Shown: piece after piece, positions 25,791-34,418 of the stretch
How positions within the stretch are numbered: position 1 is the first letter of the stretch
How the letters are laid out: every line of letters starts with the position of its first letter
Source: Marivita sp.
GTDB taxonomy: Bacteria > Pseudomonadota > Alphaproteobacteria > Rhodobacterales > Rhodobacteraceae
Direction: 5' to 3'
Assembly: GCF_020055635.1 (NCBI RefSeq)
Contig: NZ_JAIPUT010000044.1
Span: 1 to 38,806 of the forward strand
Length of the DNA: 38,806 nt
The notes under the pieces: model-generated
The model's input: the letters and a program-made list of their open reading frames with translations, nothing else
What the model was told of the DNA's origin: nothing
Database searches by the model: none
Translations under genes and position numbers: made by a program

Positions 25791-27440
25791 TCAGAGGCTC
25801 ACCGTCAGTTCGCCAAGCCGTTCCGTCAGCTTCATGTTCTCGCGGTAGTCGATCGGGACCACGATCAGCGACGGACCCTTGTGGGCGAGGGCGTCCGACA
25901 GTTGGGGTTTCAGGTCTTCCGCGCGGGTGCAATTGCTGGCCTCCCAGCCAAAGCTGCGCGCCAGGCCGATCCAGTCCGGATTGCCGAAGGACATGTCGGT
26001 ATGCTGGTCGAATTCCTGTTGCTGCTTCCAGGCGATCAGGCCGTAGGCCTGGTCTTCCCAGACCATCATGGTGATGTCCGAGTTCAGCCGCCGTGCGGTT
26101 TCCATTTCCTGGACGTTCATCAGGAAGTCGCCATCGCCCGCCAGGCCAAGCACCTTGCGGCCGGGGCAACTGATCGCCGCGCTGATTGCGCCGGGAAGGG
26201 GCATGCCCATGGAACAGAATCCGTTCGAGATGATGCAGGTGCCGGGCTCGTGGCATTGGTATTGGCGCGCAACCCACATCTTGTGCGCGCCGACGCCGCA
26301 CAAGAGGATGTCGTTCGGTCCCAGGCATGCGCGCACATCGGCAATCGCCTTTTGCGGCGTGATCGGTCCTTCGCCCGCTTCTTCGGCATGGGCCGCGAAT
26401 TCGCCTTGCATCGTTTCGCGCAACTCTTCCTGTGCGGAAAAATCGAAATCCAGTGTGGCCCCTCGGGCGCGGTCCTCGAGCGCGGAAATAGCGGCAGCCA
26501 GGTCGGCCACGATCTCGACCTCGGGGATGTAATGCGTGTCGACCTCGGCGGGCAGGAAATCGATATGGACGATCTTGGTGTCGCCTTTCGGGTTCCAGCT
26601 GCTGGGCGGGTATTCGACCATGTCGTACCCCATGGTGATGATGAGATCCGACTGCTCGACCATCGGCATGGGGAAATCGCGCTGGCCCATCCCGATGGTG
26701 AAAAGACATCGCGGATCGTCCCGGTCCAGCGCGCCCTTGGCCATGAAGGTCATCAGCGCGCCAATGCCCGTTGTCTCGCAGAATGCCCGAAGCGCGGCGC
26801 TTGCCCGGGTGCGGATCGTGCCATTGCCCGCGATGATGAGCGGGCGTTTCGCGGCGGCGATCAGCTCCCATGCCTGGTCAAGCGCGACCGTGTCCGGGGC
26901 CGGGCGGCGCACCGGAACCACGGCAAGCGGCATGGCCGACGTCTCGGTCTTGGCGACATCCTCGGCCAGTTCGATATGCACCGCGCCGGGTTTCTCGGCG
27001 ACCGCCAGCTTGACCGCCTTGCGCACGATCTCAGGGATCGCGTCGGGGGACAGGATGGCCTGCGACCACTTGGTGACAGACCTGAACATGGCCACCACGT
27101 CCATCACCTGGTGGCTTTCCTTGTGCTGACGGGTGATCGCGCCCTGGCCGGTGATCACCAGCAAGGGCGCGCGGTCCATGTTTCCGTCGGCGACACCGGT
27201 CATCAGGTTCGTGGCGCCGGGGCCCAGAGTGCCAAGACAGACGCCAACCGTGCCCGTCAGCCGACCATGCACCGCCGCCATGAATGCGGCACCCTGTTCG
27301 TGACGGGTCAGCACGAACTCGATCGAAGAGTTCTCCAGCGACATCAGCATGTCGGCGTTTTCTTCTCCCGGCACACCGAAAATGCGGGTCACGCCTTCGG
27401 CTTCGAGGCATTTGACAAACAGGTCACTGGCTTTGGTCAC
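25791..27440 (-). CDS. Acetolactate synthase-like ThDP enzyme (AlsS type)
   Basis: A 549-residue thiamine-diphosphate enzyme most like catabolic acetolactate synthase, which joins two pyruvates to acetolactate and CO2. The activating glutamate is E48 (RHEQG). The ThDP motif starts at GDGDFLMNVQEMETA and ends in WEDQAYG; the usual Asn-Asn pair is here Glu-Asp, a change seen in part in AlsS-like proteins. I see no FAD-specific features that would mark a biosynthetic IlvB, and no small subunit gene is nearby. The start is GTG 27440 with AAGGA upstream. It lies between a second ThDP enzyme and gdhA. It may use a different 2-oxo acid. Confidence 0.8.
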   Translation of the reverse strand: MTKASDLFVKCLEAEGVTRIFGVPGEENADMLMSLENSSIEFVLTRHEQGAAFMAAVHGRLTGTVGVCLGTLGPGATNLMTGVADGNMDRAPLLVITGQGAITRQHKESHQVMDVVAMFRSVTKWSQAILSPDAIPEIVRKAVKLAVAEKPGAVHIELAEDVAKTETSAMPLAVVPVRRPAPDTVALDQAWELIAAAKRPLIIAGNGTIRTRASAALRAFCETTGIGALMTFMAKGALDRDDPRCLFTIGMGQRDFPMPMVEQSDLIITMGYDMVEYPPSSWNPKGDTKIVHIDFLPAEVDTHYIPEVEIVADLAAAISALEDRARGATLDFDFSAQEELRETMQGEFAAHAEEAGEGPITPQKAIADVRACLGPNDILLCGVGAHKMWVARQYQCHEPGTCIISNGFCSMGMPLPGAISAAISCPGRKVLGLAGDGDFLMNVQEMETARRLNSDITMMVWEDQAYGLIAWKQQQEFDQHTDMSFGNPDWIGLARSFGWEASNCTRAEDLKPQLSDALAHKGPSLIVVPIDYRENMKLTERLGELTVSL

Positions 27441-27554
27441 GTGTGGCGCATCCTTTTCTGGCTCGCGGGACAGATAGCCTGTTGGCGTCTTTTGACGAGC
27501 CGGAGATGAACCTTGGTGACCTTTGGAAGTTCCCTTCGGGATCCGGTTATTGCC

Positions 27555-29207
27555 TTATTTCAGCCACTTGCCGGGAGCGAGAAGGCGGGGGTCGGTCCGG
27601 ATCTCGATCAGGTTCACCCCACCGCGTGCCCGTGCCGACGCGACGGCTGCGACAAAGCTGTCGTAGTCGGGGGCCTTTTGTGCATGGGCTCCGAACGACC
27701 GCGCGAAATCGCAGAAATCCGGGTTGGTCAGGGCGGTGCCGGAGACACGTTCGGGGTATTCGCGTTCCTGGTGCGCGCGGATCGTGCCGTACCGGGCGTT
27801 GTCGATCACGATCACGGTGAGGTTCAGACCGTGATGCAGCGCCGTCGCCATTTCCTGGCAGGTCATCATGAAGCAGCCGTCTCCGGCGATGGCGAAGATC
27901 TCGCGTCCGGGCGCGCAGATCGCTGCACCGATGGCAGCAGGAAGGCCGTAACCCATGGAGCCGGAAGTCGGAGCAAGCTGGGAACCGGGCGCACGGTAGC
28001 GGTAGAAGCGATGCAACCACGCGGCATAGTTTCCGGCGCCGTTGGTCAGAATGGCATCCTCGGGAAGCACATCGGCAAGATGCGCGAAATAAGGGGCCAG
28101 GGGGTCGCCCTCGACCGAGGCAGGACTGCTGAAGCTGTCGTACTGTTGGCGCAGGTCTTTCGTACGGTTGGCAAAGCGATCCGGTGCAATCGGATCCCAT
28201 GCCGCGACGGCGCTGCAGAAACTCTCTGTATCGGCGACAAGTGCAAGGTCCGGCTCGAACACGCGGCCGATCTCTTCGGGTTCGGGGAAGACATGCACCA
28301 GCATTTGCTTCGGGACCGGAGCCGACAGGAGGGTGTATCCGCCCGTCGTCATCTCGCCCAGACGCGGCCCTATGGCGATCAGCAGATCGGTCTCGGCCAT
28401 GATGTCTTTCAGGTAAGGAGGCGTGCCGACGCCGTAATGTCCGACATAGTTCGGGTGGCGGTTGTCGATCAGCCCTTGGCTGCGCAGCGACACCGACACC
28501 GGCACGCCCTGGGTCTCGGCAAAGCGCTGCAACGCGTCGATGCCGGCCGGTGTCCAGCCACCGCCACCGGCCATCACCAGTGGTTTCTCGGCCTTGGCGA
28601 TCCTGTTCCTGAGCGTCTCCAACGCCTGCCCTGGCGGGGCAAAGCGCGGCGTTTCGATACGTGCCGGAGGCGTGGGCTGCGGGATCTCGTCGTAGAGCAT
28701 GTCTTCTGGCAGGGCGAGCACCACGGGGCCAGGACGACCCGACATCGCGGTGCGGAAGGCCCGGCTGACATATTCCTGGAGCCGCGCGGCATCGTCGATC
28801 TGGGCCACCCATTTGGCCATCTGCCCGAACATCCGCCGGTAGTCGATTTCCTGGAACGCCTCGCGTTCGACCATGTCGCGTGCGACCTGACCAAGAAACA
28901 GGATCATCGGCGTGGAGTCCTGAAAGGCGACATGCACGCCCGCGCTGGCGTTGGTGGCTCCGGGACCACGCGTTGCGAAACAGATCCCCGGACGGCCCGT
29001 CAGCTTGCCATGGGCGTCGGCTGCCATCGCCGCACCGCCTTCCTGGCGGCAGGTGACAAAGCGGATGTCGCGGTCGCGGCCATAAAAGGCATCCAGCACC
29101 GGAAGGTAGCTTTCGCCCGGCACTCCGAACGCCGCAGTGATGCCTTGCGCCACCAGAAGATCGACAAGATGGTCTGCTGCGCGGATGGTATTGGTCTGTG
29201 TGGTCAT
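27555..29207 (-). CDS. ThDP-dependent enzyme of the acetolactate synthase/benzoylformate decarboxylase group
   Basis: A 550-residue protein with activating glutamate E56 (CRQEGG), GPGATNAS in the first domain, and the ThDP motif GDGCFMMTCQEMATA ending in IDNARYG. The substrate could be pyruvate or another 2-oxo acid; the sequence does not settle this. The start is ATG 29207. The frame is open 62 codons further upstream, but that stretch is rich in Pro/Arg/Ser, carries no domain and crosses the divergent promoter region. It is divergent from the PLP lyase gene and followed after 114 bp by the AlsS-like gene, so a paralogous pair is present. A link with the neighbouring PLP-M24-racemase trio is possible. 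Confidence 0.82.
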   Translation of the reverse strand: MTTQTNTIRAADHLVDLLVAQGITAAFGVPGESYLPVLDAFYGRDRDIRFVTCRQEGGAAMAADAHGKLTGRPGICFATRGPGATNASAGVHVAFQDSTPMILFLGQVARDMVEREAFQEIDYRRMFGQMAKWVAQIDDAARLQEYVSRAFRTAMSGRPGPVVLALPEDMLYDEIPQPTPPARIETPRFAPPGQALETLRNRIAKAEKPLVMAGGGGWTPAGIDALQRFAETQGVPVSVSLRSQGLIDNRHPNYVGHYGVGTPPYLKDIMAETDLLIAIGPRLGEMTTGGYTLLSAPVPKQMLVHVFPEPEEIGRVFEPDLALVADTESFCSAVAAWDPIAPDRFANRTKDLRQQYDSFSSPASVEGDPLAPYFAHLADVLPEDAILTNGAGNYAAWLHRFYRYRAPGSQLAPTSGSMGYGLPAAIGAAICAPGREIFAIAGDGCFMMTCQEMATALHHGLNLTVIVIDNARYGTIRAHQEREYPERVSGTALTNPDFCDFARSFGAHAQKAPDYDSFVAAVASARARGGVNLIEIRTDPRLLAPGKWLK

Positions 29208-29385
29208 GTCGGTCGAGGCCCTTGGTTGGTCTGGCCGAACGCTAGACAGGTTCGGGCGACAGGGCAAACAGATGGTCGATGCCAACAGGGCGTGTGTCGG
29301 CTGTGGATTGCCAAGCGTGATCCCGCGCTGCCAATATGGCGACAGGAGCGGTGCCATATCGCGCCTGCATCCGGAAAGAGGGCCA

Positions 29386-30429
29386 ATGGACATTCATCAC
29401 GTAACCCCGGCCGAGCGGACCGCCTTGAAGACCTCGCTGACCGACGTGCCGCTGCCCAGCGTCGATGCCGATCGCCCCGCCGCGCTGCTGACCCGGTGCC
29501 CGGCGGCCGGGGTGACCCCGCTCGAGGAGGTTCCGGCCTTGGCCGAGGCGGCTGGTGTCGGTCAGGTCCACGTCAAGGATGAGCGCAACCGGATGGGGCT
29601 GGGCAGCTTCAAGGCTCTGGGTGCGGCCTACGTGATTGCCCGCGACGCCGAAGAGGGTAATGCAAATGGCCGGACCTATGTGACTGCGAGCGCGGGCAAC
29701 CACGGCCTGTCGGTGGCTGCCGGAGCGCAGGTCTTCGGGTCGCGGGCCGTGATTTACCTTGCCGAGACCGTGCCGGAAGGGTTCGCAGATCGGCTGCGCG
29801 GCTTCGGGGCCGAGGTGGTGCGCCACGGCGCCATCTATGAAGAGGCGATGACCGGAGCGGCACAGGCCGCCGACACCAACGGCTGGGCGCTTTTGTCGGA
29901 CAGTTCCTGGCCGGGATATTTCGAACGGCCACACACGCTCATGGAGGGCTACCTTGTCCTGATGCAAGAGGCGGTTCGGCAGATGCCCGAGGCACCGACG
30001 CATATCTTTCTGCAAGCCGGGGTTGGTGGGCTGGCTGCCGCCTGCGCGGCCTATGCCAGGCAGGCTTGGGGCGATGCGCCCCGTATCGTCGTCGTGGAGC
30101 CGGACCTGGCACCCGCGCTCTTCGCCTCGATCCGGGCCGGGGCTGCGCAGGTCACGGAAGGCGCAGAATCCGCAATGGGCCGGCTGGATTGCAAGGAGCC
30201 GTCCCTGATCGCGCTCAGGGGCCTGGCGCGTGACGCGGATGATTTCATGCTGATCACCGAGGATGAAGGACGGGTCGGCAGCGACACATGCGCAAGGATG
30301 GGCTATCCGACCACGCCTTCAGGGGCGGCGGGGGTGGCCGGTCTGTTGGCTGCGCAGGATGCCCCCGGGACATTTGGCCTGACCGAGCGGTCCCGCGTGC
30401 TGGTCATACTGAGCGAGCAGGCGTCATGA
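29386..30429 (+). CDS. PLP-dependent lyase, diaminopropionate ammonia-lyase/EutB-like
   Basis: A fold-type II PLP enzyme of 347 residues. Cofactor lysine K76 lies in GLGSFKALGAAY, the substrate loop is SAGNHG, and the phosphate-binding loop is QAGVGGL. The sequence follows diaminopropionate ammonia-lyase, but is about 50 residues shorter than the E. coli enzyme. EutB of hydroxyectoine breakdown belongs to the same wider group. It would remove ammonia or water from a 2-amino acid. The start at ATG 29386 follows AGAGGG. It overlaps the M24 gene by 4 bp (ATGA), so the trio is one operon. Released ammonia would feed GdhA. Confidence 0.8.
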   Translation: MDIHHVTPAERTALKTSLTDVPLPSVDADRPAALLTRCPAAGVTPLEEVPALAEAAGVGQVHVKDERNRMGLGSFKALGAAYVIARDAEEGNANGRTYVTASAGNHGLSVAAGAQVFGSRAVIYLAETVPEGFADRLRGFGAEVVRHGAIYEEAMTGAAQAADTNGWALLSDSSWPGYFERPHTLMEGYLVLMQEAVRQMPEAPTHIFLQAGVGGLAAACAAYARQAWGDAPRIVVVEPDLAPALFASIRAGAAQVTEGAESAMGRLDCKEPSLIALRGLARDADDFMLITEDEGRVGSDTCARMGYPTTPSGAAGVAGLLAAQDAPGTFGLTERSRVLVILSEQAS

Positions 30430-31586
30430 CCGCCCCGCCGCGCGGAGTTCCGACCGACGAGTTCCGACAGCGTACACGTCGCGCACAGGAGATGATGGCG
30501 CATCATGGTCTCTCCGCCCTCTTGCTGACCAGCGAGCCGGAGATCCGATATTATACGGGCTTCCTGACCCGTTTCTGGGAAAGCCCGACGCGCCCGTGGT
30601 TCGTTGTCCTGCCCTGCAACGGAGACCCGATTGCGGTGATCCCGTCCATCGGTGCCCATCTGATGGGGCAAAGCTGGGTGACGGATATCCGGACATGGTC
30701 GGCCCCTGATTATGGCGATGACGGGATCGGCCTGTTGAGCGATGCGCTCAGGCAAGTGACACCGGAGGATGGGTGGATCGGGATCGCGGATCAGATCGAG
30801 AGCCATGTCCGCATGCCCCTTGCCGATCTGCGCCGGCTTGAACACGGATTGTTGCCGCGCGTTCTGGTCGGAGACGCCGCGATCACGCGCCAGCTTCGGC
30901 TGGTGAAATCCGAGACCGAGATCGGGAAAATCCGGCAGGCCGTGCGGATTGCCGACCGGGCTTTTGCCCGCGTCGGTGAGATTGCGCATGTCGGGCGACC
31001 CTTGTCAGAGGTGTTTCGGCGGTTCCAGATGCTCTGCCTCGAAGAAGGGGCGGACTGGGTGCCGTACCTGGCCGGAGCGGCCGATGCCGAGGGTTACGCG
31101 GACGTAATCTCACCGGCCACCGATGTGCCGTTGAGGGCGGGCGATGTCCTGATGCTTGACACCGGACTGGTCTGGGATGGGTATTTCTGCGATTTCGACC
31201 GCAACTTCAGCTTGGGTCCGCCGAGCGCGGAGGTCCGGGAGGCGCATGCGCGGATGCTCGATGCGACGCTGGCCGGGGCCGAACTGGCCCGACCCGGTGC
31301 GACGATTGCAGACCTCTTTCATGCGATGCACCGGGTCGTGAATCCATCGGGCAGCGTGATGGAGGCCGGGCGTCTGGGGCACGGGCTTGGCATGCAGCTG
31401 ACCGAATGGCCTTCGATCGTGCCCGAGGATCACACGGTGCTTGTCGCCGGCATGGTTCTCACGCTCGAGCCGTCGGTCGAGATCGGTCCGGGCAAGATCA
31501 TGGTGCACGAGGAAAACATCGTGATCCGCGATCACGGGGCCGAATTTCTGTCTTCCCTTCAATCTCATGAAATCCGGGTGATCTGA
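30426..31586 (+). CDS. M24-family metallohydrolase, EutD/DoeA-like
   Basis: A 386-residue pita-bread-fold hydrolase. All five metal ligands are seen: D245 and D256 (LDTGLVWDGYFCDFDR), H319 (LGHGLGMQLTEWPS), E348 (LTLEPS) and the E pair at 362-363 (VHEEN). The HGLGMQLTEWPS motif recalls ectoine hydrolase (EutD/DoeA), which opens the ectoine ring, more than it does Xaa-Pro dipeptidases. No acetyl-diaminobutyrate deacetylase (EutE/DoeB) is adjacent, so ectoine itself is not assured. Its start overlaps the PLP lyase gene and its stop overlaps the next start (TGATG). Confidence 0.82.
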   Translation: MTAPPRGVPTDEFRQRTRRAQEMMAHHGLSALLLTSEPEIRYYTGFLTRFWESPTRPWFVVLPCNGDPIAVIPSIGAHLMGQSWVTDIRTWSAPDYGDDGIGLLSDALRQVTPEDGWIGIADQIESHVRMPLADLRRLEHGLLPRVLVGDAAITRQLRLVKSETEIGKIRQAVRIADRAFARVGEIAHVGRPLSEVFRRFQMLCLEEGADWVPYLAGAADAEGYADVISPATDVPLRAGDVLMLDTGLVWDGYFCDFDRNFSLGPPSAEVREAHARMLDATLAGAELARPGATIADLFHAMHRVVNPSGSVMEAGRLGHGLGMQLTEWPSIVPEDHTVLVAGMVLTLEPSVEIGPGKIMVHEENIVIRDHGAEFLSSLQSHEIRVI

Positions 31587-32323
31587 TGGCACTGCCTTAT
31601 GCGATAGACGACGCCCGCCCGACGCAGGTCGGTTTGATCGCGCTGCAGGCCGATGAAACGATCGAACGGGATTTCCGCGTCTTGCTTCCGCAAGAGGTCG
31701 AATGCCTCGTGTCGCGCGTGGCCTCCGGAGAGACCCTGTCGCTCGACACGTTGCAGGCGATGGAGGGCGGCCTGACCGCGTCTGCTGCGCTCTTGCCGCG
31801 CGGCGCGACCTGTTCGGTGGTGGGCTATGGCTGCACTTCGGCCAGCGCGACCATCGGTCCGGCGCGGGTTGCCGAGATGATCAAGCGGGGCGTGCCGACC
31901 GAGCATGTCACCGATCCGCTCACCGCCCTGATCTCGGCCTGTCGGGAAGCGGGCATCAGGCGCGTCGGATTGCTCAGCCCCTACGTGGCCAGCGTAAGCG
32001 ACAGGTTGGTCGAGGCGCTCGATCACGCGGGTGTCCGGGTCACGTCCTTTGGCAGCTTTGATGAACCTTCCGAAGCGCGGGTGGTGCGGATATCGCGCAT
32101 TGCGGTTCGCGAGGCGGCGCTGCATGTCGGGCGGAACGGCGTGTGTGACGCTGTCTTCTTGTCCTGCACCAATCTGCGGTCGCTCGATGTCATCGACGAG
32201 GTCGAGTCAGAACTGGGCATTCCGGTTTGGTCCAGCAACCAGATTCTAGCGTGGCACATGGGGCGGCTGGCGGGCTTTTCGACCCGGTATCATGCGATCA
32301 AGCCGGTTGTCGACCCGGTTTGA
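31586..32323 (+). CDS. Asp/Glu racemase-superfamily enzyme, EutA/maleate isomerase-like
   Basis: A 245-residue protein of the Asp/Glu racemase, maleate isomerase and arylmalonate decarboxylase superfamily. The two candidate catalytic cysteines are present and symmetrically placed: C83 (GYGCTSAS) and C194 (FLSCTNLRS). With both cysteines it should act as an isomerase or racemase, not as a one-cysteine decarboxylase. EutA of the ectoine/hydroxyectoine cluster belongs here. The start overlaps the M24 stop by one base. It is the last gene of the trio. Confidence 0.82.
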   Translation: MALPYAIDDARPTQVGLIALQADETIERDFRVLLPQEVECLVSRVASGETLSLDTLQAMEGGLTASAALLPRGATCSVVGYGCTSASATIGPARVAEMIKRGVPTEHVTDPLTALISACREAGIRRVGLLSPYVASVSDRLVEALDHAGVRVTSFGSFDEPSEARVVRISRIAVREAALHVGRNGVCDAVFLSCTNLRSLDVIDEVESELGIPVWSSNQILAWHMGRLAGFSTRYHAIKPVVDPV

Positions 32324-32645
32324 CGGCGTCTGATCTTCGTCCAAAGGGCGGCTTGAGCGAAATCCCAGTCAGTTCCCAGAGTGATTCTGTGGAACTTCGG
32401 TCAGCGGCCCGGACTCGAAAAATTGGTATGAAAGCGCCGAAAATATGTGCGGTTCCCCCACCTTTTCTTTGCGATCCGGGCAATTCTGACTGTAAAAATA
32501 TTCCCTAAAAGAAAAATGTTTGACCAAAAGTGATAATCCTTTGCAAGCTTTCGTCCACGAGTGATCCAGTTGGGACAATTGGTCCAAACCAATGGTCCAC
32601 CCGCTGGATGGATAGACGTCTTATTTTCGGGACAGGGAGAAAGAC
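32324..32645. other. 322-bp gap upstream of amtB
   Basis: No gene is seen. The region turns AT-rich from about 32400 and carries the amtB control region. It includes the palindrome at 32579-32592 and a further half-site, GACCAA, at 32522-32527. No clear terminator for the trio before it was found. Confidence 0.5.
32578..32593. promoter_or_regulatory. Candidate operator upstream of amtB
   Basis: ATTGGT-CCAA-ACCAAT is a perfect 6+6 inverted repeat with a four-base spacer. Its 14-bp core TTGGTCCAAACCAA (32579-32592) is identical to the site in front of tmm. GntR/FCD proteins bind short palindromes with GT...AC arms, so the regulator encoded at 37243-37962 is the natural candidate. It lies 53 bases before the amtB start. 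Confidence 0.65.
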
Positions 32646-34025
32646 TTGGAACAGGATCTCACCACCTTGGCTGCGACGGTTGCCGAGCTACAGGCGAGTA
32701 TTGCCGCGACCAACGGCACATTCGCGCAAACTTTTTACTACATCACGATTCCGATCATGGTTCTGATCCATGTCGGGTTTCTTGCTTATGAAATGGGAGC
32801 GTCGCGCTCCAAGAACGCACTGGCTTCCGGGATCAAGAACATTCTCGCCTTCGCCATGATCGTGCCCTTCTTCTACTTCGTGGGATGGTGGATCTACTGG
32901 GCGTTCCCCACCGGGTTGACGCTGTCAGCGGGCGCAATGGGCATCTCGGGTCTGGCTTATGCGAACGAAATCGCCCTGCCGTGGAGCGAATACATGGGGC
33001 CGAACCTCGATGACCGCGCATCTGGCGTGTTCTGGGGCGCCTTCGTGCTGTTCGCCGCGACGACGGCGTCGATCATGTCCGGTGGCGTGATCGAACGGAT
33101 CAAGCTGACGGGGTTCGTGGTCCTTGCCATCGTGCTAGGATCCTTTGTCTGGATCCTTGCCGCGGCCTGGGGCTGGCATGCCGATGGCTGGCTGGTGACC
33201 AGGTTCGGATACCACGATTTCGGCGCGGCAGGCGTCGTTCACATGGTTGCGGGCTTCTTCACGCTGGGCGTGTTGATCAATCTTGGCGCACGGGTCGGCA
33301 AGTTCAATCCCGACGGGACGGCAAACCATATCGCGGGACATTCGATGCCGATGACCCTGATCGGGCTCATGCTGATCATCGCCGGTTTCTGGGGCTTCCT
33401 GATGGCCTGTGTCATCGTCCCGGGCGAAGCCTGGTCCTGGGGCACGGCGATCGAAGCCACCATCTACGGGACGCCGATGACCCTGTCGGGCATGACCTTC
33501 AACATCCTGATGGGATTTGCCGGCGGTATCATCGGTGCCTGGATGGTGACGCGTGATCCGTTCTGGATGATGTCAGGAGCGCTGGGCGGGATCATTTCCT
33601 GCGCCGCCGGGCTGGACCTTTGGTATCCGCCAATGGCCTTTGCCATCGGCTTTATCGGCGCAAGCATGATGCCCTTCGCGGCTTCGTTTGCCGAAAAGCG
33701 CGGCATCGACGACGCTGTCGGCGCGGTTGCGGTGCACGGGTTCCTTGGCTTCTGGGGCGTGCTTGCCGTCGGGATTGCCGCGCAGGGCTATCCAGCGGTC
33801 TTCGGCGAAGACGTGGCGGTCACGTCCTTTACGGGCCAGCTTGTCGGAGCGATTGTCATGGGGCTTCTGGGCTTTGTCCCGGGATACCTGGTGTCGCTCC
33901 TGCTCAAGGTGACCGGACAGTTGCGTGTGCCGGCCGAAGCCGAAATCCTTGGTCTGGACGCCGTCAAGGTGCCTGCCTCCGCATACCCGGAAGGCCTGCA
34001 TCCGTCGGTGAGCCCGGCTGAATAA
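32646..34025 (+). CDS. amtB: Ammonium/methylammonium transporter, divergent Amt family
   Basis: A 459-residue polytopic membrane protein with about 11 segments. Pore features are seen by eye alignment to E. coli AmtB: twin histidines H199 (GVVHMVAG) and H364 (AVHGFLG), the conserved aspartate D191 (YHDFG), and W175 of the outer binding site. The serine that completes that site in AmtB (S219) seems to be replaced by a hydrophobic residue (FWGFLMACV), and the usual alanine-rich helix is changed too. The start is TTG 32646 with GGGAG six bases upstream. The next gene encodes a 58-residue membrane protein. Nearby tmm suggests methylated amines as ligands; this is inference. Confidence 0.88.
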   Translation: MEQDLTTLAATVAELQASIAATNGTFAQTFYYITIPIMVLIHVGFLAYEMGASRSKNALASGIKNILAFAMIVPFFYFVGWWIYWAFPTGLTLSAGAMGISGLAYANEIALPWSEYMGPNLDDRASGVFWGAFVLFAATTASIMSGGVIERIKLTGFVVLAIVLGSFVWILAAAWGWHADGWLVTRFGYHDFGAAGVVHMVAGFFTLGVLINLGARVGKFNPDGTANHIAGHSMPMTLIGLMLIIAGFWGFLMACVIVPGEAWSWGTAIEATIYGTPMTLSGMTFNILMGFAGGIIGAWMVTRDPFWMMSGALGGIISCAAGLDLWYPPMAFAIGFIGASMMPFAASFAEKRGIDDAVGAVAVHGFLGFWGVLAVGIAAQGYPAVFGEDVAVTSFTGQLVGAIVMGLLGFVPGYLVSLLLKVTGQLRVPAEAEILGLDAVKVPASAYPEGLHPSVSPAE

Positions 34026-34049
34026 ATTTGCACAGGAAAGGAATATTCA

Positions 34050-34226
34050 ATGGAAGCTCCATTCACAGCAACAAGCTGGGACGGCATTTCGGGCGCAATC
34101 TATGCCGGCTACGGGTCCGGCGAGGGGGTCTGGCTGGTGCTGTCTCTCGTGTTGATCGTCGTCGCGATCATCTTTGGCTGGCGTCACGAGGAACACGCCT
34201 ACAAGGCCACCAAGAAGAAGCTCTGA
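34050..34226 (+). CDS. Small single-span membrane protein next to amtB
   Basis: A 58-residue protein with its own AGGAAAGGA ribosome binding site, 24 bases after amtB and followed by a strong terminator, so it is almost certainly translated with amtB. The sequence has an N-terminal polar/glycine part (MEAPFTATSWDGISGAIYAG), one hydrophobic helix at about 26-44 (GVWLVLSLVLIVVAIIFGW) and a basic tail (HEEHAYKATKKKL) that should lie in the cytoplasm. I do not recognise a family. The pairing suggests a small partner or stabiliser of the Amt trimer. It is not GlnK, which is soluble and about 112 residues. Confidence 0.8.
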   Translation: MEAPFTATSWDGISGAIYAGYGSGEGVWLVLSLVLIVVAIIFGWRHEEHAYKATKKKL

Positions 34227-34234
34227 CACTGGAC

Positions 34235-34259
34235 GGGGCGGCGGCAAAGCCGCCCCTTT
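34235..34259 (+). terminator. Intrinsic terminator after amtB and the 58-aa gene
   Basis: GGGGCGGC (34235-34242) pairs with GCCGCCCC (34249-34256) around GGCAAA and is followed by TTT. It lies nine bases past the stop of the small gene. Confidence 0.8.
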
Positions 34260-34349
34260 CGCCCGGTCGCCTCAAAGTGGCCGCGCGCCCGACCCGTGAC
34301 CCGCAAGGCGTCACGGTTTTTTTCGTCTCAGCCAGTTGGACCCGTCAGG

Positions 34350-34386
34350 AAAAAATCCGCGCCCGGCTGGCTGGCCGGACGCGGAT
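34350..34386 (-). terminator. Intrinsic terminator of tmm
   Basis: Read on the minus strand, ATCCGCG-T-CCGGC pairs with GCCGG-G-CGCGGAT around a six-base loop and is followed by a run of T. This is a 12-bp stem with one wobble pair. It lies 33 bases beyond the tmm stop. Confidence 0.85.
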
Positions 34387-34418
34387 GGTGACGGAGCCGT
34401 CGCGATCAGTGGTTGATC

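Noticed and set aside
25774-26871. Long upstream extension of the gdhA frame
   Set aside because: The frame is open for another 366 codons, but it overlaps the acetolactate synthase-like gene, is rich in Arg/Gly/Pro and has no domain. GdhA of normal length starts at 25773.
25791-27440. Biosynthetic acetolactate synthase large subunit (ilvB)
   Set aside because: No small regulatory subunit is adjacent, the protein is shorter than most IlvB, and the ThDP motif ending (WEDQAYG) fits the catabolic type.
29226-29239. TTGGTCTGGCCGAA as a third copy of the amtB/tmm operator
   Set aside because: The left half matches TTGGT-N4 but the right half is CCGAA instead of ACCAA, and the spacer differs. Too weak to claim.
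32500-32645. Sigma-54 promoter for amtB
   Set aside because: TTTGCA is present at about 32540, but there is no GG at the matching upstream position, so the -24/-12 pattern is not met.
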